Shown: positions 44,049-53,367, numbered from the stretch's first letter. The stretch: DNA of 64,000 nt from CBINFS01 sp966250015 (GCA_966250015.1 CBINFS010000008.1:72894-136893); one strand, 5' to 3'. Notes: generated from the letters alone by a model not told the origin. Numbers and translations: made by a program.

Positions 44049-44531
44049 CTATTTAGCATTCCGTTGATCGAAGTCGTTCAGGGCGGCGAAGGTTACGTGG
44101 CGTACCCGTGCGGAAGTTTCCTTCCTGACGAGCTTCCTGAGCTCCTTCATAGCCTTCGGATCGCCGACCTTGTGCAAAGCAGCTACCGCAAGCAGACGGT
44201 ACGACTCATTCGGGTGCCTGGCATACACCTCAAGAAGCTGCGGCACGGAGGAGCTGAAGTCCAGCTTGTCACCGTGCAGATTGGCGAAGAAGATGATGTC
44301 CCGAATCTGCGACTCGGTGATCTCTTCGACCGTCGCATCATCCTGAAGGTGGATGTCCTTTTCGATGGTCTCCCACCACTGTTGATCGCGGTCAGCAGCC
44401 TCGTGAACGACGTACTGATCAGTTAGAAGTGACTGTCCCGGTGCCGTGTACGGCAGGCTTTGAGACTGAGCCGTTACAGGGACAAAAATAATGAACAAAA
44501 ATATATATAAACTTGTAATGATGTTTTTCAT
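44049..44531 (-). CDS. Small secreted HEAT-repeat-like protein, function unknown
   Basis: A 160-residue protein with a signal peptide (MKNIITSLYIFLFIIFVPVTAQS). The rest is alpha-helical, with two HEAT-like units ('SVPQLLEVYARHPNESYRLLAVAALHKVG', 'AMKELRKLVRKETSARVRHVTFAALNDF'), suggesting a protein-interaction scaffold in the periplasm. The leader and upstream DNA are strikingly AT-rich compared with neighbours. A 16-bp palindrome lies 140 bp upstream. No enzymatic motif seen. Confidence 0.72.
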   Translation of the reverse strand: MKNIITSLYIFLFIIFVPVTAQSQSLPYTAPGQSLLTDQYVVHEAADRDQQWWETIEKDIHLQDDATVEEITESQIRDIIFFANLHGDKLDFSSSVPQLLEVYARHPNESYRLLAVAALHKVGDPKAMKELRKLVRKETSARVRHVTFAALNDFDQRNAK

Positions 44532-44670
44532 GGTTAGCCTCGTGTTTATTGCGTAAGTACAAAGAACAACGCGAGGTCTCGTCTACCTTGCACAACACGA
44601 AACGTACCACAAACAGCCCATTTCGTGCTGCTCGGTACATGATATGGGCCTTTTGCCGAATTGTTGCGTA

Positions 44671-44686
44671 TTGGAAGTGCTTCCAA
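44671..44686. promoter_or_regulatory. 16-bp palindrome, LacI-operator-like
   Basis: TTGGAAGTGCTTCCAA is a perfect 7-bp inverted repeat around TG. It resembles LacI-family operators except that the usual central CG is TG. It is upstream of the HEAT-repeat gene and between two minus-strand genes. Confidence 0.4.
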
Positions 44687-44698
44687 ATTGCTTATACA

Positions 44699-44749
44699 AA
44701 ATAAAAGCGTTTCCATAACAATTTGTTAATAATGGAAACGCTTTTATTT
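44699..44749 (-). terminator. 18-bp perfect inverted repeat, probable terminator
   Basis: AAATAAAAGCGTTTCCAT (44699-44716) pairs fully with 44732-44749 around a 15-nt AT-rich loop. It lies 43 nt after the oxidoreductase stop on the minus strand and the 3' arm ends TTTTATTT, so it should terminate that transcript. Each arm also contains a TGGAAACGCTTTTA-like site resembling cre/LacI operators, so a regulatory role is possible. Confidence 0.65.
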
Positions 44750-44791
44750 GATTTTGACGACGCTATTGCGCTGTCAACTTGTTCTCATTTT

Positions 44792-46273
44792 TCAGATCAT
44801 CCAGCCTTCACGATAGGTCTGAATGAGGAACTGCTTCGCTTCGTCCGGCTTCTCGACGGTATGATTGGCCGGATTCCAGTGTATGGGTTTCTGTGCCCGT
44901 AAGGCTACATTGCCAAGCAGGATCGTTTCGGTGACGGCACTGGAAAACTCGAAGTTCGCAGCAGCAGCCGGTCCACCTTTACAGGCTGCAATCCATTCCT
45001 CGTAATGACCGATCGACCGCGGCAGCGTCTGAGGTGGCGGCGTAAATGCCTTCATGGCGGACTCAGGAATCAGCCTCGGCTCTCCCCCGGAAAACTCGCA
45101 AAGGATCTTTCCACTGTCACCGACGAAAAGCAACCCTTCGTTAGGCAACTCCGTTCCTTCCATTTCTTCAGGAATACGGGGTTTCAGACCGCCGTCGTAC
45201 CAGTGAATGGTAACGGCCGGACGGCCATCTGCGGCAGGGAAGTCGAAGTGAATGATCGAGGCTGACGGGTAGGACTCGGGAAAAAGGGTAGTCGAGCTGG
45301 CTTCGATGCGCGTCGGGGCGGTGAGCCCGATTGCGCGGAAAATGGTGTCGAAGCTGTAGCACCCCATGTCCCCTACAGCGCCGGTTCCGAAATCGTACCA
45401 GCCGCGCCAGACAAAGGGTTGATACGCAGAATGATAGGGGCGATAGGGCACCGGACCCAGCCACAGATCCCAGTTTAGATACTCCGGTACGGGCATCGAT
45501 ACCTTCGGCCGTTCAATGCCTTGCGGCCAGAACGGCCGGCTCGACCAGTTGTACACCTCCCTGACCGTGCCAATGGCGCCGGCCTGGATCCACTCCGTCA
45601 GAATACGGGTATCCTCCGACGCCGAGTTGCCGATGGCGACCTGTGTGGCGACTCCCGTCTCACGGGCTACTTCGGCCATTTTGCGCGCCTCATCCACGGT
45701 GTGGGACATCGGTTTCTGGCAGTACACGTGTTTCCCGCGCCTCATGGCGTCGATGGCGATCGGGGCATGCAGGTGGTCCGGCGTGCCGATGATGACGGCA
45801 TCCAGGTCTGTCTCTTTTTCTAATAGCTCCCGATAATCTATGTAGGCGGTACATGCGTTCCTCGCCGCCTGCCCCGTTTCGAGAGCATAGTACCGATCAA
45901 CCAGGTCTTTTGAGGGTTCGATGCCTGCCCAGGCTCCTTTTCTCGACTCACCCCACGTGCTGTCGTTGAGCACGTCCCGGCCTTTGTTGCGAAGCTCGTT
46001 GGCCCCCCACTCGACGTAGTCCCCACTTCCCGTATTCACGTCACAGACCGACACGATCTGCACTTCCGGCTGTCTGAGAAAGTTGATCATGACCCTGAAT
46101 CCCTGCGACCCCACACCGATACAGGCGGCGTTCAGCCGGTCGCTTGGCGGTACGTACCCTTGCCCACCGAGTACAAAACGAGGAACGAGAGAGATGCCCG
46201 CAAGCGCGGCCGAGTACGTTCCGATAAAGGTCCGGCGCGTGCAGGTTGAGATGGGTCGTCTGAGCTCGTTCAT
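44792..46273 (-). CDS. Tat-exported Gfo/Idh/MocA-family oxidoreductase
   Basis: A 493-residue NAD(P)-dependent oxidoreductase-fold protein. The ATG at 46273 is followed by a twin-arginine signal (CTRRTFIGTYSAALAG). The Rossmann part has 'NAACIGVGSQGFRVMINFL', 'VSVCDVN', 'DLDAVIIGTPDHLHAPIAIDAMRRGKHVYCQKPMSHTV' (E/QKP motif as QKP) and 'WVRRPFWPQG'-like 'NWSSRPFWPQG'. Large exported members are common in Bacteroidota and Planctomycetota, and some carry a tightly bound cofactor to act on glycosides outside the cytoplasm. Upstream 579 bp is non-coding. Confidence 0.9.
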   Translation of the reverse strand: MNELRRPISTCTRRTFIGTYSAALAGISLVPRFVLGGQGYVPPSDRLNAACIGVGSQGFRVMINFLRQPEVQIVSVCDVNTGSGDYVEWGANELRNKGRDVLNDSTWGESRKGAWAGIEPSKDLVDRYYALETGQAARNACTAYIDYRELLEKETDLDAVIIGTPDHLHAPIAIDAMRRGKHVYCQKPMSHTVDEARKMAEVARETGVATQVAIGNSASEDTRILTEWIQAGAIGTVREVYNWSSRPFWPQGIERPKVSMPVPEYLNWDLWLGPVPYRPYHSAYQPFVWRGWYDFGTGAVGDMGCYSFDTIFRAIGLTAPTRIEASSTTLFPESYPSASIIHFDFPAADGRPAVTIHWYDGGLKPRIPEEMEGTELPNEGLLFVGDSGKILCEFSGGEPRLIPESAMKAFTPPPQTLPRSIGHYEEWIAACKGGPAAAANFEFSSAVTETILLGNVALRAQKPIHWNPANHTVEKPDEAKQFLIQTYREGWMI

Positions 46274-46852
46274 GATCGTCGCCTTACTGGGTTTTAGAGC
46301 GTTACCGGTATCGCTAGACGACCCTGACGGGCTTTCCATAACTACTGGCACGACTTCCCGCAATCAGGGTGTCCGTAAAATCCGGGGAAAGTGCGGGTAA
46401 ATGGTATGAGCTTACTCTTCTTTGGACCTTCTGTCAAGGGTACGTGATACTTAATCGAGGCTGTTCGACCCTGTGGCCAGACAGATTGATTTGTTCACAC
46501 AATTGTATGAAGACGGCTACGCTATTCGTGGACGGATGCTGTTTGTATCCATTATGCTCTATCAGAAGGACGCGCTTCATAAAGATCCCTTTCGTGCTAT
46601 GCAGGATCGGGATGACAAACCAGGGGCTGTCGGTAATGACGAGGTTAGATGACTACAATACCTTTAAAATAAAGTGATACCGCGGAGGCATTTTGCCTGC
46701 TTTCCTGGATCTCCGCCTTCGCGGAGATGACGTTATTGTTTAGGGCATTTGGTGACACGATACGTCCCGCCTTCGGTCTACATCGGTGCAAAAAACATCC
46801 GCAATCGTCTGCGCCGTCTGCGGATGAAAAACCAGTCTCCGTCAGCCCATTG
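46274..46852. other. 579-bp intergenic region with dispersed-repeat-like elements
   Basis: No credible gene. It holds a short palindrome (46709-46728) inside a block resembling dispersed 'GTCATCTCCGCGAAGGCGGA' elements, and a second block (46581-46616, AAAGATCCC...GGGATGAC) of the same general style. The promoter of the Gfo/Idh gene should be near 46274-46400. Confidence 0.5.
46709..46728. repeat. REP-like palindrome
   Basis: ATCTCCGC-CTTC-GCGGAGAT forms an 8-bp hairpin flanked by GG and GAC, the shape of intergenic palindromic elements present in many copies in some genomes. There is no T run, so it is not an ordinary terminator. Copy number cannot be judged from this window. Confidence 0.5.
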
Positions 46853-47860
46853 TCACGATGCCCGTGGCGATTCGCGCCAGAGCCTCTTTACCGTCTCCAT
46901 ATCCTGCTTGATGGCAGCAATGACTTCTGCCCGGGGAATGTTGATGGTTGAAGCGCCGTGTTCAGCTCCGCCCAGCGGATATTCGAGGTGGAGGGAAAGC
47001 GGTACGGATACCTGGTACTTCTTGAGGAGCCCGAAATATTGCATCCAGTTAATCATACCCTCACCAATAGGGACGTTTTCAGGCTGCCACTTTCCGTCAA
47101 TCACCGCCCAGCGTACGTCTTTTGCGATGATGGTCTGTATCGCAGGGTAGATCAGGCGGAGGCCCTGAGGCCACGAAAGCCCTCCCTCCACGTACGCATG
47201 ACGGATGTCGTACTGGCATCCCATCCACTCGAAGTCCCTTCCCCTTAGCAGCTCCCACAGCTCCCAAATCGAAGCGCCCACAAAGTTGCCGGCGTGGTTC
47301 TGGTAGCCCCCTTTAATCCCAATTTCCCGGTTGAGCTGCTCGAGCTCGGCTATCCGGACTTTGAACTCCTCGAGGCTCTCCGGAATCGGGCGATCTTCCG
47401 GATGGGTGTACCATCCCGTTCGGTAATAGGTGATTCCGAGTTTGGCGGCCGTCTCCAGTACGCGCCTGTTCAATGGATCAGAGGCGTCGCCAATGGAGGT
47501 GGTCATCATCACCGTTTTGAGGCCGTACCGGTGTAGAGCGTCCACCGCTTTCGGCAAATCGTCCTCCACGCGCTCGGGCAAAACGTGGCCTCCCGGCCGA
47601 ACCGTCAGGTCGAGCCCATCGAGCCCGATCTCAGCCGTCACTTCGGCCATTTCGTCATAGTTCAGAAACTGGAGGTGTTTGGAGAAAAGGTGCACCTCGA
47701 GCTCCGCGGTATCAGAGACTAACGAACGGCCGGAAACCGGAAATGGACACAGGGCTCCCACACCTGCGGCAGCGGCAATGGCCACAAAATCACGCCGGGT
47801 AAGCTGATTCCGGGACCGGGAAGTGGACGAGGTAAGGGTATTTTTCATCTTCAGTATCAT
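46853..47860 (-). CDS. Tat-exported sugar phosphate isomerase/epimerase-like TIM barrel
   Basis: A 335-residue protein with a twin-arginine signal (LTRRDFVAIAAAAGVGALCPF). Barrel motifs are 'LQFLNYDEMAEVTAEIGLDGLDLTVRPGGHV', 'LGITYYRTGWYTHPE', 'GGYQNHAGNF', 'MGCQYDIRHAYVEGG' and 'VSVPLSLHLEYPLGGAE'. It belongs to the xylose-isomerase-like superfamily and would act in the periplasm. A second ATG at 47848 is an alternative start. It is the third exported isomerase of this type in the window and lies upstream of a Gfo/Idh protein on the same strand. Confidence 0.85.
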   Translation of the reverse strand: MILKMKNTLTSSTSRSRNQLTRRDFVAIAAAAGVGALCPFPVSGRSLVSDTAELEVHLFSKHLQFLNYDEMAEVTAEIGLDGLDLTVRPGGHVLPERVEDDLPKAVDALHRYGLKTVMMTTSIGDASDPLNRRVLETAAKLGITYYRTGWYTHPEDRPIPESLEEFKVRIAELEQLNREIGIKGGYQNHAGNFVGASIWELWELLRGRDFEWMGCQYDIRHAYVEGGLSWPQGLRLIYPAIQTIIAKDVRWAVIDGKWQPENVPIGEGMINWMQYFGLLKKYQVSVPLSLHLEYPLGGAEHGASTINIPRAEVIAAIKQDMETVKRLWRESPRAS

Positions 47861-48013
47861 CGATGAGGACAGACCAACTTGCCTGATACAAGGATACTGA
47901 ATCGACGGAATCCTTTACAATCGTCCAGTACAGATCGTGTGTCTGTATATGGTTTTATTCGCCTACCCTGCCCCAAACGATGATTTCACGGCAACCGTGG
48001 CGAAAGCAGCGAT

Positions 48014-48820
48014 TTATTCTGCCTGCTGGTATACCCGTACGTAGTCGATGAGGTACTGCTGGGGAAAGATCGAGTCGTCGATGCCCTGCTGGCCTCCCCA
48101 AGCACCGCCGATGGCCAGATTCAGGATGAGGTAGTGCTCCTTGTCGAATGGCCACTCTGCGTTGCCGTTGCCGGAGTTCTCGTACGTAAAGTACTTCTGA
48201 TCGTCGACGAAAAAGTCCATGCGGTCCGGGTACCACTCCACCTTATAGACGTGGAAATCCTCGTACGGTTTTTCGATCGTAATGGACGAACCCTTACCCG
48301 TGCCTTTGACGTGGTTGAAGGCTTCGGTATGGATATTTGCGTGGATTTGATCCGGATTAAACCCCACGTTCTCCATGATGTCGATCTCTCCGCATTTCGG
48401 CCAGCCCACCTCGCGGATGTTCGTACCCAGCATCCAGATTGCCGGCCACGTCCCAACACCGGTCGGGAGCTTTGCCCTCACCTCGATACGCCCGTAACGC
48501 CAGCTCGCCTTTCCACGTGTCGTGACGCTCGCCGAAGTGTACTCGCCTCCACCAAACGGCTCCTTCCTCGCTTCGATCACGAGATGTCCGTCCTCGACCC
48601 TAGCGTTCTCCTTCCGTGCCACGGTGTAGTACTGCGCCTCGTTGTTTCGAAGGAATCCCTCTTCGTAGCCCCATTTGGAAGGATCAGGTAAGCCATCCTT
48701 ATCGAATTCGTCGGACCAGACCAGCTTCCACTCACCATTTGAATTCCCGTTATCCGGATCGGTTACTCCGGACTGGCAGCAGGAAAAAAGCGCAAGGAAA
48801 AGAGAGACAAAAAGAGCCAT
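48014..48820 (-). CDS. GH16 endo-beta-glucanase (laminarinase/lichenase-like) lipoprotein
   Basis: A 268-residue glycoside hydrolase. Signal with lipobox-like LFSC. The catalytic E-x-D-x-x-E is E145/D147/E150 in GEIDIMENVG. Typical strands are 'WKLVWSDEFD', 'SWRYGRIEVRAKLPTGVGTWPAIWML' and 'HVYKVEWYPDRMDFFVDD'. The bulge (M in DIME) places it with laminarinase-type beta-1,3(4)-glucanases. ATG 48820 is preferred over a GTG at 48850. It likely degrades algal or fungal beta-glucans at the cell surface. Confidence 0.93.
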   Translation of the reverse strand: MALFVSLFLALFSCCQSGVTDPDNGNSNGEWKLVWSDEFDKDGLPDPSKWGYEEGFLRNNEAQYYTVARKENARVEDGHLVIEARKEPFGGGEYTSASVTTRGKASWRYGRIEVRAKLPTGVGTWPAIWMLGTNIREVGWPKCGEIDIMENVGFNPDQIHANIHTEAFNHVKGTGKGSSITIEKPYEDFHVYKVEWYPDRMDFFVDDQKYFTYENSGNGNAEWPFDKEHYLILNLAIGGAWGGQQGIDDSIFPQQYLIDYVRVYQQAE

Positions 48821-49207
48821 TGCTGTACCTCGATGAATGGAGTACGTCACGTGAAATATGACCAGGGCATAAAGAAAAACGAATCAGACTACGAACTAGA
48901 ATACTAAACGAAGACAATCCGAAACAAGATAATTGGCGTTGTGAACGTCCCGGCATTGCAAATCACACGATTCCTTCACTTACTATATGACTACATTAGC
49001 CTGCCTCACGATCACCTGGACGATTCAAGCCAGCTTGCGACGGGCAAAGAAGGTCTCCTGAACCGTTGTACCGGCGTAATGAGCGGTAATCCCGCTTCCC
49101 GTTTCCAATCTTTAATTGATCCCAACACGCATCCCAACGTCGTGAATACCGTAAAGGGCACCAGACAGCCCCCATACCTGCATCACACTCTATTAGAAAA
49201 TTCTACC
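48821..49207. other. Divergent intergenic region
   Basis: The 387 bp between GH16 and an outer-membrane protein gene. An in-frame extension of the latter back to 48941 is not protein-like. No hairpin or motif stands out; both promoters must be here. Confidence 0.45.
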
Positions 49208-49933
49208 ATGAAAAAGATAGCCTTGTTTTTCGGAGCACTCCCGGTGGGCATTTTCCTTTTCTTTTTACCCCTCAACGCGATCGGCCAGGTTCACCCCCAG
49301 GGGTCGCTCAATTTGATCGCCGGGTTCCCTCAGCAAGAGTTCAATGACTTTGTAGACAACGTCGGTTTTGGCGGCAATCTGTTCCTCGGGTTGGGCTTCG
49401 AGGGGACACCCATCGTCATCGGTGTTGACCTCGGTTACATGGTCTACGGTTTCGAGCGCCGTAACGAGCCATTCAGCACGACGATCCCGGACGTCACCGT
49501 CGACGTCGAAACCAGCAACAACATAGCAACCGGACACTTCGTGCTGCGCCTCCAGGCGCCGAAAGGTCCGATCCAGCCCTACGTGGACGGACTTGCGGGC
49601 GGCAAATACTTCTTCACCGAAACCAGAATCGACAACGAAGGCTGGTCCGACGGACACGACCCCATCGCGGTATCAACCAATTTCGACGACTGGGCCTGGA
49701 GCTACGGAGTGGGAGGTGGTGTGAACATTCGCCTCTACAATGGACCGATGGGCAAGGATCTCAGGCAGGGTTCGGTGATGCTGAATGTCGGCTTGAGGTA
49801 CCTTTACGGTGGAAAGGCGGACTACTTGCAGAAGGGATCGATCCGCCGTGAAAACGGCGAGGTATTCTACACGGTCGATCACTCCAGGACCGACATGCTC
49901 CTTCCCCAGTTCGGTGTCACGCTCGCCTTTTAG
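49208..49933 (+). CDS. Outer-membrane beta-barrel protein, function unknown
   Basis: A 241-residue protein: signal peptide (MKKIALFFGALPVGIFLFFLPLNAIGQ), then alternating amphipathic strands ('GSLNLIAGFPQ', 'GGNLFLGLGFEG', 'IVIGVDLGYMVYGF', 'ATGHFVLRLQAP', 'IQPYVDGLAGGKYFFTE', 'WSYGVGGGVNIRLY', 'VMLNVGLRYLYGG') and a C-terminal 'LLPQFGVTLAF' ending in Phe, as in OmpA/W-like barrels. ATG 49208 starts the signal. Its stop codon overlaps that of the convergent glycosyltransferase gene. Confidence 0.82.
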   Translation: MKKIALFFGALPVGIFLFFLPLNAIGQVHPQGSLNLIAGFPQQEFNDFVDNVGFGGNLFLGLGFEGTPIVIGVDLGYMVYGFERRNEPFSTTIPDVTVDVETSNNIATGHFVLRLQAPKGPIQPYVDGLAGGKYFFTETRIDNEGWSDGHDPIAVSTNFDDWAWSYGVGGGVNIRLYNGPMGKDLRQGSVMLNVGLRYLYGGKADYLQKGSIRRENGEVFYTVDHSRTDMLLPQFGVTLAF

Positions 49934-51492
49934 CGGCTCACTCCCAGAGTAGGCCACACCATCTGTAGACTTTGAAAGGGTTCACGGCCGATGTATATGG
50001 GTACCGCCTGTTCTCGTGCGAGCTCGTGTCCATCGGCCAACCCTGCATCTTCGACCGAATTGAAAAAGGGCTCGAAGTCTTCCCGGTCGACCCCGAGCGA
50101 AATGACCACGTTTCCGGGCTTGTCGCCGGGTCCCCAGAGGTAAAAGCTGCTATTCGTACTAACAACTGGCGGAAGGCCATATTTCGGTCCGTAGTAATCG
50201 AGCGCACCGGCATGCCCGTAGTTGCCACCCACCAGCACCACTTCCTCCCTTTCGGCAGCCGGTAGCCGCTGATACACGTTTGCCACCGACCTGACCATCT
50301 CCGCCCATCCCAACATATCCGCATAGTCCTGTGGAAGTCGGCTAACCTGCCTCGTTTCTGTCCTGTTTACCGTCTCTGCCATGCCGGACGCTTGCGTGTA
50401 CGCCGCCATAACCTTGGGAGGAAGAATCGGAAGCCCCATTGGGAGGGTCAATAGACCACCCAGTATGAGCAGTACGGCATACACCGGCATGACCCAGTGC
50501 ACTTTCTTTTTTTCGAACAGATCCTCAACATAGCAGGCGCCTGCAGCCAGCAACATGGGATACGCCGGTGCAAGGTAGTAGGATTTGCCCTTTGCCCAAA
50601 GCAGTGTCACCAGTACGACGACGTACGTCCAGAAGAGCACACGGTATCGGCCGTCCCGCGCTTTGAACAGGAAAAACAGTCCGGCAAACCAGACCGGAAA
50701 AGTGAGCGGGTGCATGATGAGTGCCTGTTCGGTCAGAAACTCGATTCGGTCGACGTAGACGAGCTGGCTGCTGCTGAGCGCGGCCATGTGCTCAAGAATC
50801 GGCCACCCGTGAATCCACTGCCAGTAAAGATTTGGCAGCACAAAAATCAGCGCGAGGATGCCTGCGATCCACGGCCACTGCGAACGTAATTGCCTCCGTT
50901 CACGAGTGAGGAGCAAGCCTGCGAGCACACCGAATCCGAAAAAGAGCATGCTGTACTTATTCAACAGCCCTAACCCGGCCACAACGCCAAATACCACCCA
51001 CAGCCGTCCACTTCCTCCATTCAGAATGCGGATGATGAGGTACGCACCCAACACCCAGAAAAACTGATCGAAAACGACCGGCTGAAATAAATTGCCTCCC
51101 CTGAGATAGACCGGCGCAATCAACACGCACAGGCCCGAAATCAATACGGCAAATCGTTTGCCCCCCATCTCGCGCGTCATCAAACCCGTCAGTAGCAGGA
51201 TACCAGTGCCAAAAATGGCTGGCAAAAGTCTGAGCGAAAAGACGGAATCACCAAACACCGTCCGGGAGAATCGAGCCAGCAGGGCAATTAATGGCGGGAC
51301 TTCCAGATAACCCCAATCGAGCCGGTAGGCCATCGCCATGTAGAGCAGCTCGTCCCGGTGATATTCATAATAGCCGAGACCATTGGTCACGAGATGGAGG
51401 AGCAGCTTGACGGCAATCAGGATGATCAGAATGACGAATCCGTTCTCGATCAATCGTCGCGGTTCCGCCAGGGTGGCTCTATTGGTAGACAT
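49930..51492 (-). CDS. GT39-like membrane glycosyltransferase (ArnT/PMT type)
   Basis: A 520-residue polytopic protein. The first periplasmic loop has the acidic motif 'YYEYHRDELLYMAMAYRLDWGYLEVPPL', with D-E expected to be catalytic in dolichyl/undecaprenyl-phosphate-sugar-dependent transferases. 'GNLFQPVVFDQFFWVLGAYLIIRIL' and 'LLNKYSMLFFGFG' follow the family pattern. It transfers a sugar from a lipid carrier to an envelope acceptor (lipid A, protein or glycan), target unknown. Tail-to-tail 4-bp overlap with the outer-membrane protein gene leaves no room for a separate terminator. Confidence 0.87.
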   Translation of the reverse strand: MSTNRATLAEPRRLIENGFVILIILIAVKLLLHLVTNGLGYYEYHRDELLYMAMAYRLDWGYLEVPPLIALLARFSRTVFGDSVFSLRLLPAIFGTGILLLTGLMTREMGGKRFAVLISGLCVLIAPVYLRGGNLFQPVVFDQFFWVLGAYLIIRILNGGSGRLWVVFGVVAGLGLLNKYSMLFFGFGVLAGLLLTRERRQLRSQWPWIAGILALIFVLPNLYWQWIHGWPILEHMAALSSSQLVYVDRIEFLTEQALIMHPLTFPVWFAGLFFLFKARDGRYRVLFWTYVVVLVTLLWAKGKSYYLAPAYPMLLAAGACYVEDLFEKKKVHWVMPVYAVLLILGGLLTLPMGLPILPPKVMAAYTQASGMAETVNRTETRQVSRLPQDYADMLGWAEMVRSVANVYQRLPAAEREEVVLVGGNYGHAGALDYYGPKYGLPPVVSTNSSFYLWGPGDKPGNVVISLGVDREDFEPFFNSVEDAGLADGHELAREQAVPIYIGREPFQSLQMVWPTLGVSR

Positions 51493-51603
51493 ATAAATAG
51501 GTAATAGCTCAGCTCGTGGAAGGGTGAAAATAAGGAGCGGAGCACAGGCTATTCAGGTTACCTTCCGGCAAAAAGATGAAAACATCCAGTACCGGTTAGA
51601 ACC

Positions 51604-52797
51604 TTACAAGTTTGGGGTCTCCGGGCTTCGAACGATTGCCCCTTTGTGGACGACCCACAACAATTCGTTTAGAACAGCGAAGTTTTCGAGGGGGTTGCCG
51701 GCTACGACGATGAAATCTGCCTGCTTGCCCGGCTCCAGCGTTCCCACCGTGTCGAGAAGTCGACAGACCATTGCGCCGTTTCGTGTGCCGGCAACGATGA
51801 TTTGCATGGGCGTCATCCCCGCTTCCTGCATGAGCTCCATTTCACGAATCGGCATCCCGATACTGTCGTGACTGGATGCCGCATCGTCACCAAGCGCGAC
51901 GATCCCTCCCGCCTGAACGAACCGCCGAAGGTTACCGATCTGGATTTTCCTGATGTCCGGGTAATTACCACTCGTGGGATGCAGGGTGGGAACGAGAATC
52001 ATCCCGGCATCGACCATTCGGACGATCACGGAGTCAGGAAGACGATCCTGAACCATGTGATTTGCACCGTCAACGCCTGCTTCGAGCGCCCTTTTTAGTA
52101 GGTCCGTTTTGGTGACGTGGGCGGAAACGGGTATGCCCCGGGCATGGGCAGTCTGTACAATGGCCTTCAATTCTTCCTTCGAGAGCGTTGGAATACCGCC
52201 CAAGTCTTCCAGTGCTACTTTGATGACATCGGCGCCGAGGTCAAGCAACGCGTTGATCTGCATTTCCGCATCTTCAGGGGAGGTCACGGTTACTCCGGGA
52301 TAATTCCGTATCGCGATCGGGTAACCATTCGGCACGGTCACGACGGGACCTGCTCCCACCAGGTTTGGCAGCAAGGGATCCTGGTTCACCAGGTCACGAT
52401 AGTGAAAGTAGATATGGATTTCCCCGGGATACCCGAGATCCCGAAGCGTCGTGACACCCGCCCAAATCCAGTCTCTGAGGGATTTCGGGTCCAGCCCTGT
52501 GTGAACGTGTGCATTGACAAATCCCGGGAGAATGGCCGCACCTTCTACGTCAACAATCCTGGCATTCCGCGGTATCGAGATCTCTGCCGCGGATCCAACC
52601 GCTATGATTTCTCCATTCCGAAATACAATGCGGCCATTTTTGACGGGCGCACCACCAGTGCCGTCGATAAGGGTACCGTTAATGAAGGCGATCGGCCTTG
52701 CATTGCTATGCTGTGCGTGCCCGTGTGACGTGAATAGAAAATGGGGGCAAAGAAACAGGAAGAAAAAAGCGAGTCGGATGAAAACAGGGTATCGCAT
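51604..52797 (-). CDS. Exported amidohydrolase (imidazolonepropionase-like)
   Basis: A 397-residue metal hydrolase with signal peptide (ends near HGHAQ). Metal ligands expected: H97/H99 in NAHVHTG, K193 (carbamylated Lys, 'ADVIKVALED'), H227 in SAHVT, H247 in GANHM and D304/D305 in LGDDA. These enzymes split cyclic amides or related bonds, often dipeptides or prolidase-like substrates in the exported subgroup. It is transcribed alone, upstream of GT39 but 111 nt apart. Confidence 0.9.
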   Translation of the reverse strand: MRYPVFIRLAFFFLFLCPHFLFTSHGHAQHSNARPIAFINGTLIDGTGGAPVKNGRIVFRNGEIIAVGSAAEISIPRNARIVDVEGAAILPGFVNAHVHTGLDPKSLRDWIWAGVTTLRDLGYPGEIHIYFHYRDLVNQDPLLPNLVGAGPVVTVPNGYPIAIRNYPGVTVTSPEDAEMQINALLDLGADVIKVALEDLGGIPTLSKEELKAIVQTAHARGIPVSAHVTKTDLLKRALEAGVDGANHMVQDRLPDSVIVRMVDAGMILVPTLHPTSGNYPDIRKIQIGNLRRFVQAGGIVALGDDAASSHDSIGMPIREMELMQEAGMTPMQIIVAGTRNGAMVCRLLDTVGTLEPGKQADFIVVAGNPLENFAVLNELLWVVHKGAIVRSPETPNL

Positions 52798-53008
52798 CGT
52801 TGTCCGAAGAGTTTACCCGTTCCAAGCCGCAACTCATAGTCACCATCTGTACGCAACTCGCGACCTGCAGCTTTTCGACGCCGGTCCGATTGGTTCGATA
52901 TTTCAACCGAGCACTCTGCCGTTCAGGGCAGAAATATCCCTGATGAAATAGTATACTGTATCGAGGAAACTTGCATCACCGTCCGAAAATCTTCCCTGGA
53001 GCGCGATC

Positions 53009-53341
53009 ATGAAGCTACGTATCCACGGCGATTCGCTTCGCCTACGCCTTTCACCCTCCGAAATCGACACTCTAATGGGAGCAGGCAGGATTGAAGAAAC
53101 GATACACTTCGGGCTGGATCAGAAGCTCGTTTATGCACTCGTTCTGACGGATGAGGAAAATCGGATATCCGCATCGCTGATCGAGAACGCCATCACAGTG
53201 GTGATGCCACGCCAGTGGGCGGTTGAATGGGCTGAAACCGAAAAAGTGGGCTTCGAGACAACCCAATCGGTTGGAAAGGACGGGACGTTAAGGATACTCG
53301 TCGAAAAAGACTTTCACTTCATCCGCAGGCGGCTAACCTGA
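53009..53341 (+). CDS. Small conserved hypothetical protein (DUF7009-like)
   Basis: A 110-residue cytoplasmic protein: 'MKLRIHGDSLRLRLSPSEI' start, then mixed alpha/beta sequence with 'ITVVMPRQWAVEWAETEKVGFE' and a terminal 'LVEKDFHFIRRR'. I recognise the pattern as a small uncharacterised family common in Bacteroidota, without a known role. Preceded by a 211-bp spacer and convergent with the beta-lactamase-like gene. Confidence 0.7.
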   Translation: MKLRIHGDSLRLRLSPSEIDTLMGAGRIEETIHFGLDQKLVYALVLTDEENRISASLIENAITVVMPRQWAVEWAETEKVGFETTQSVGKDGTLRILVEKDFHFIRRRLT

Positions 53342-53367
53342 GCCAATCCGTTTTCTATTTCACGACC

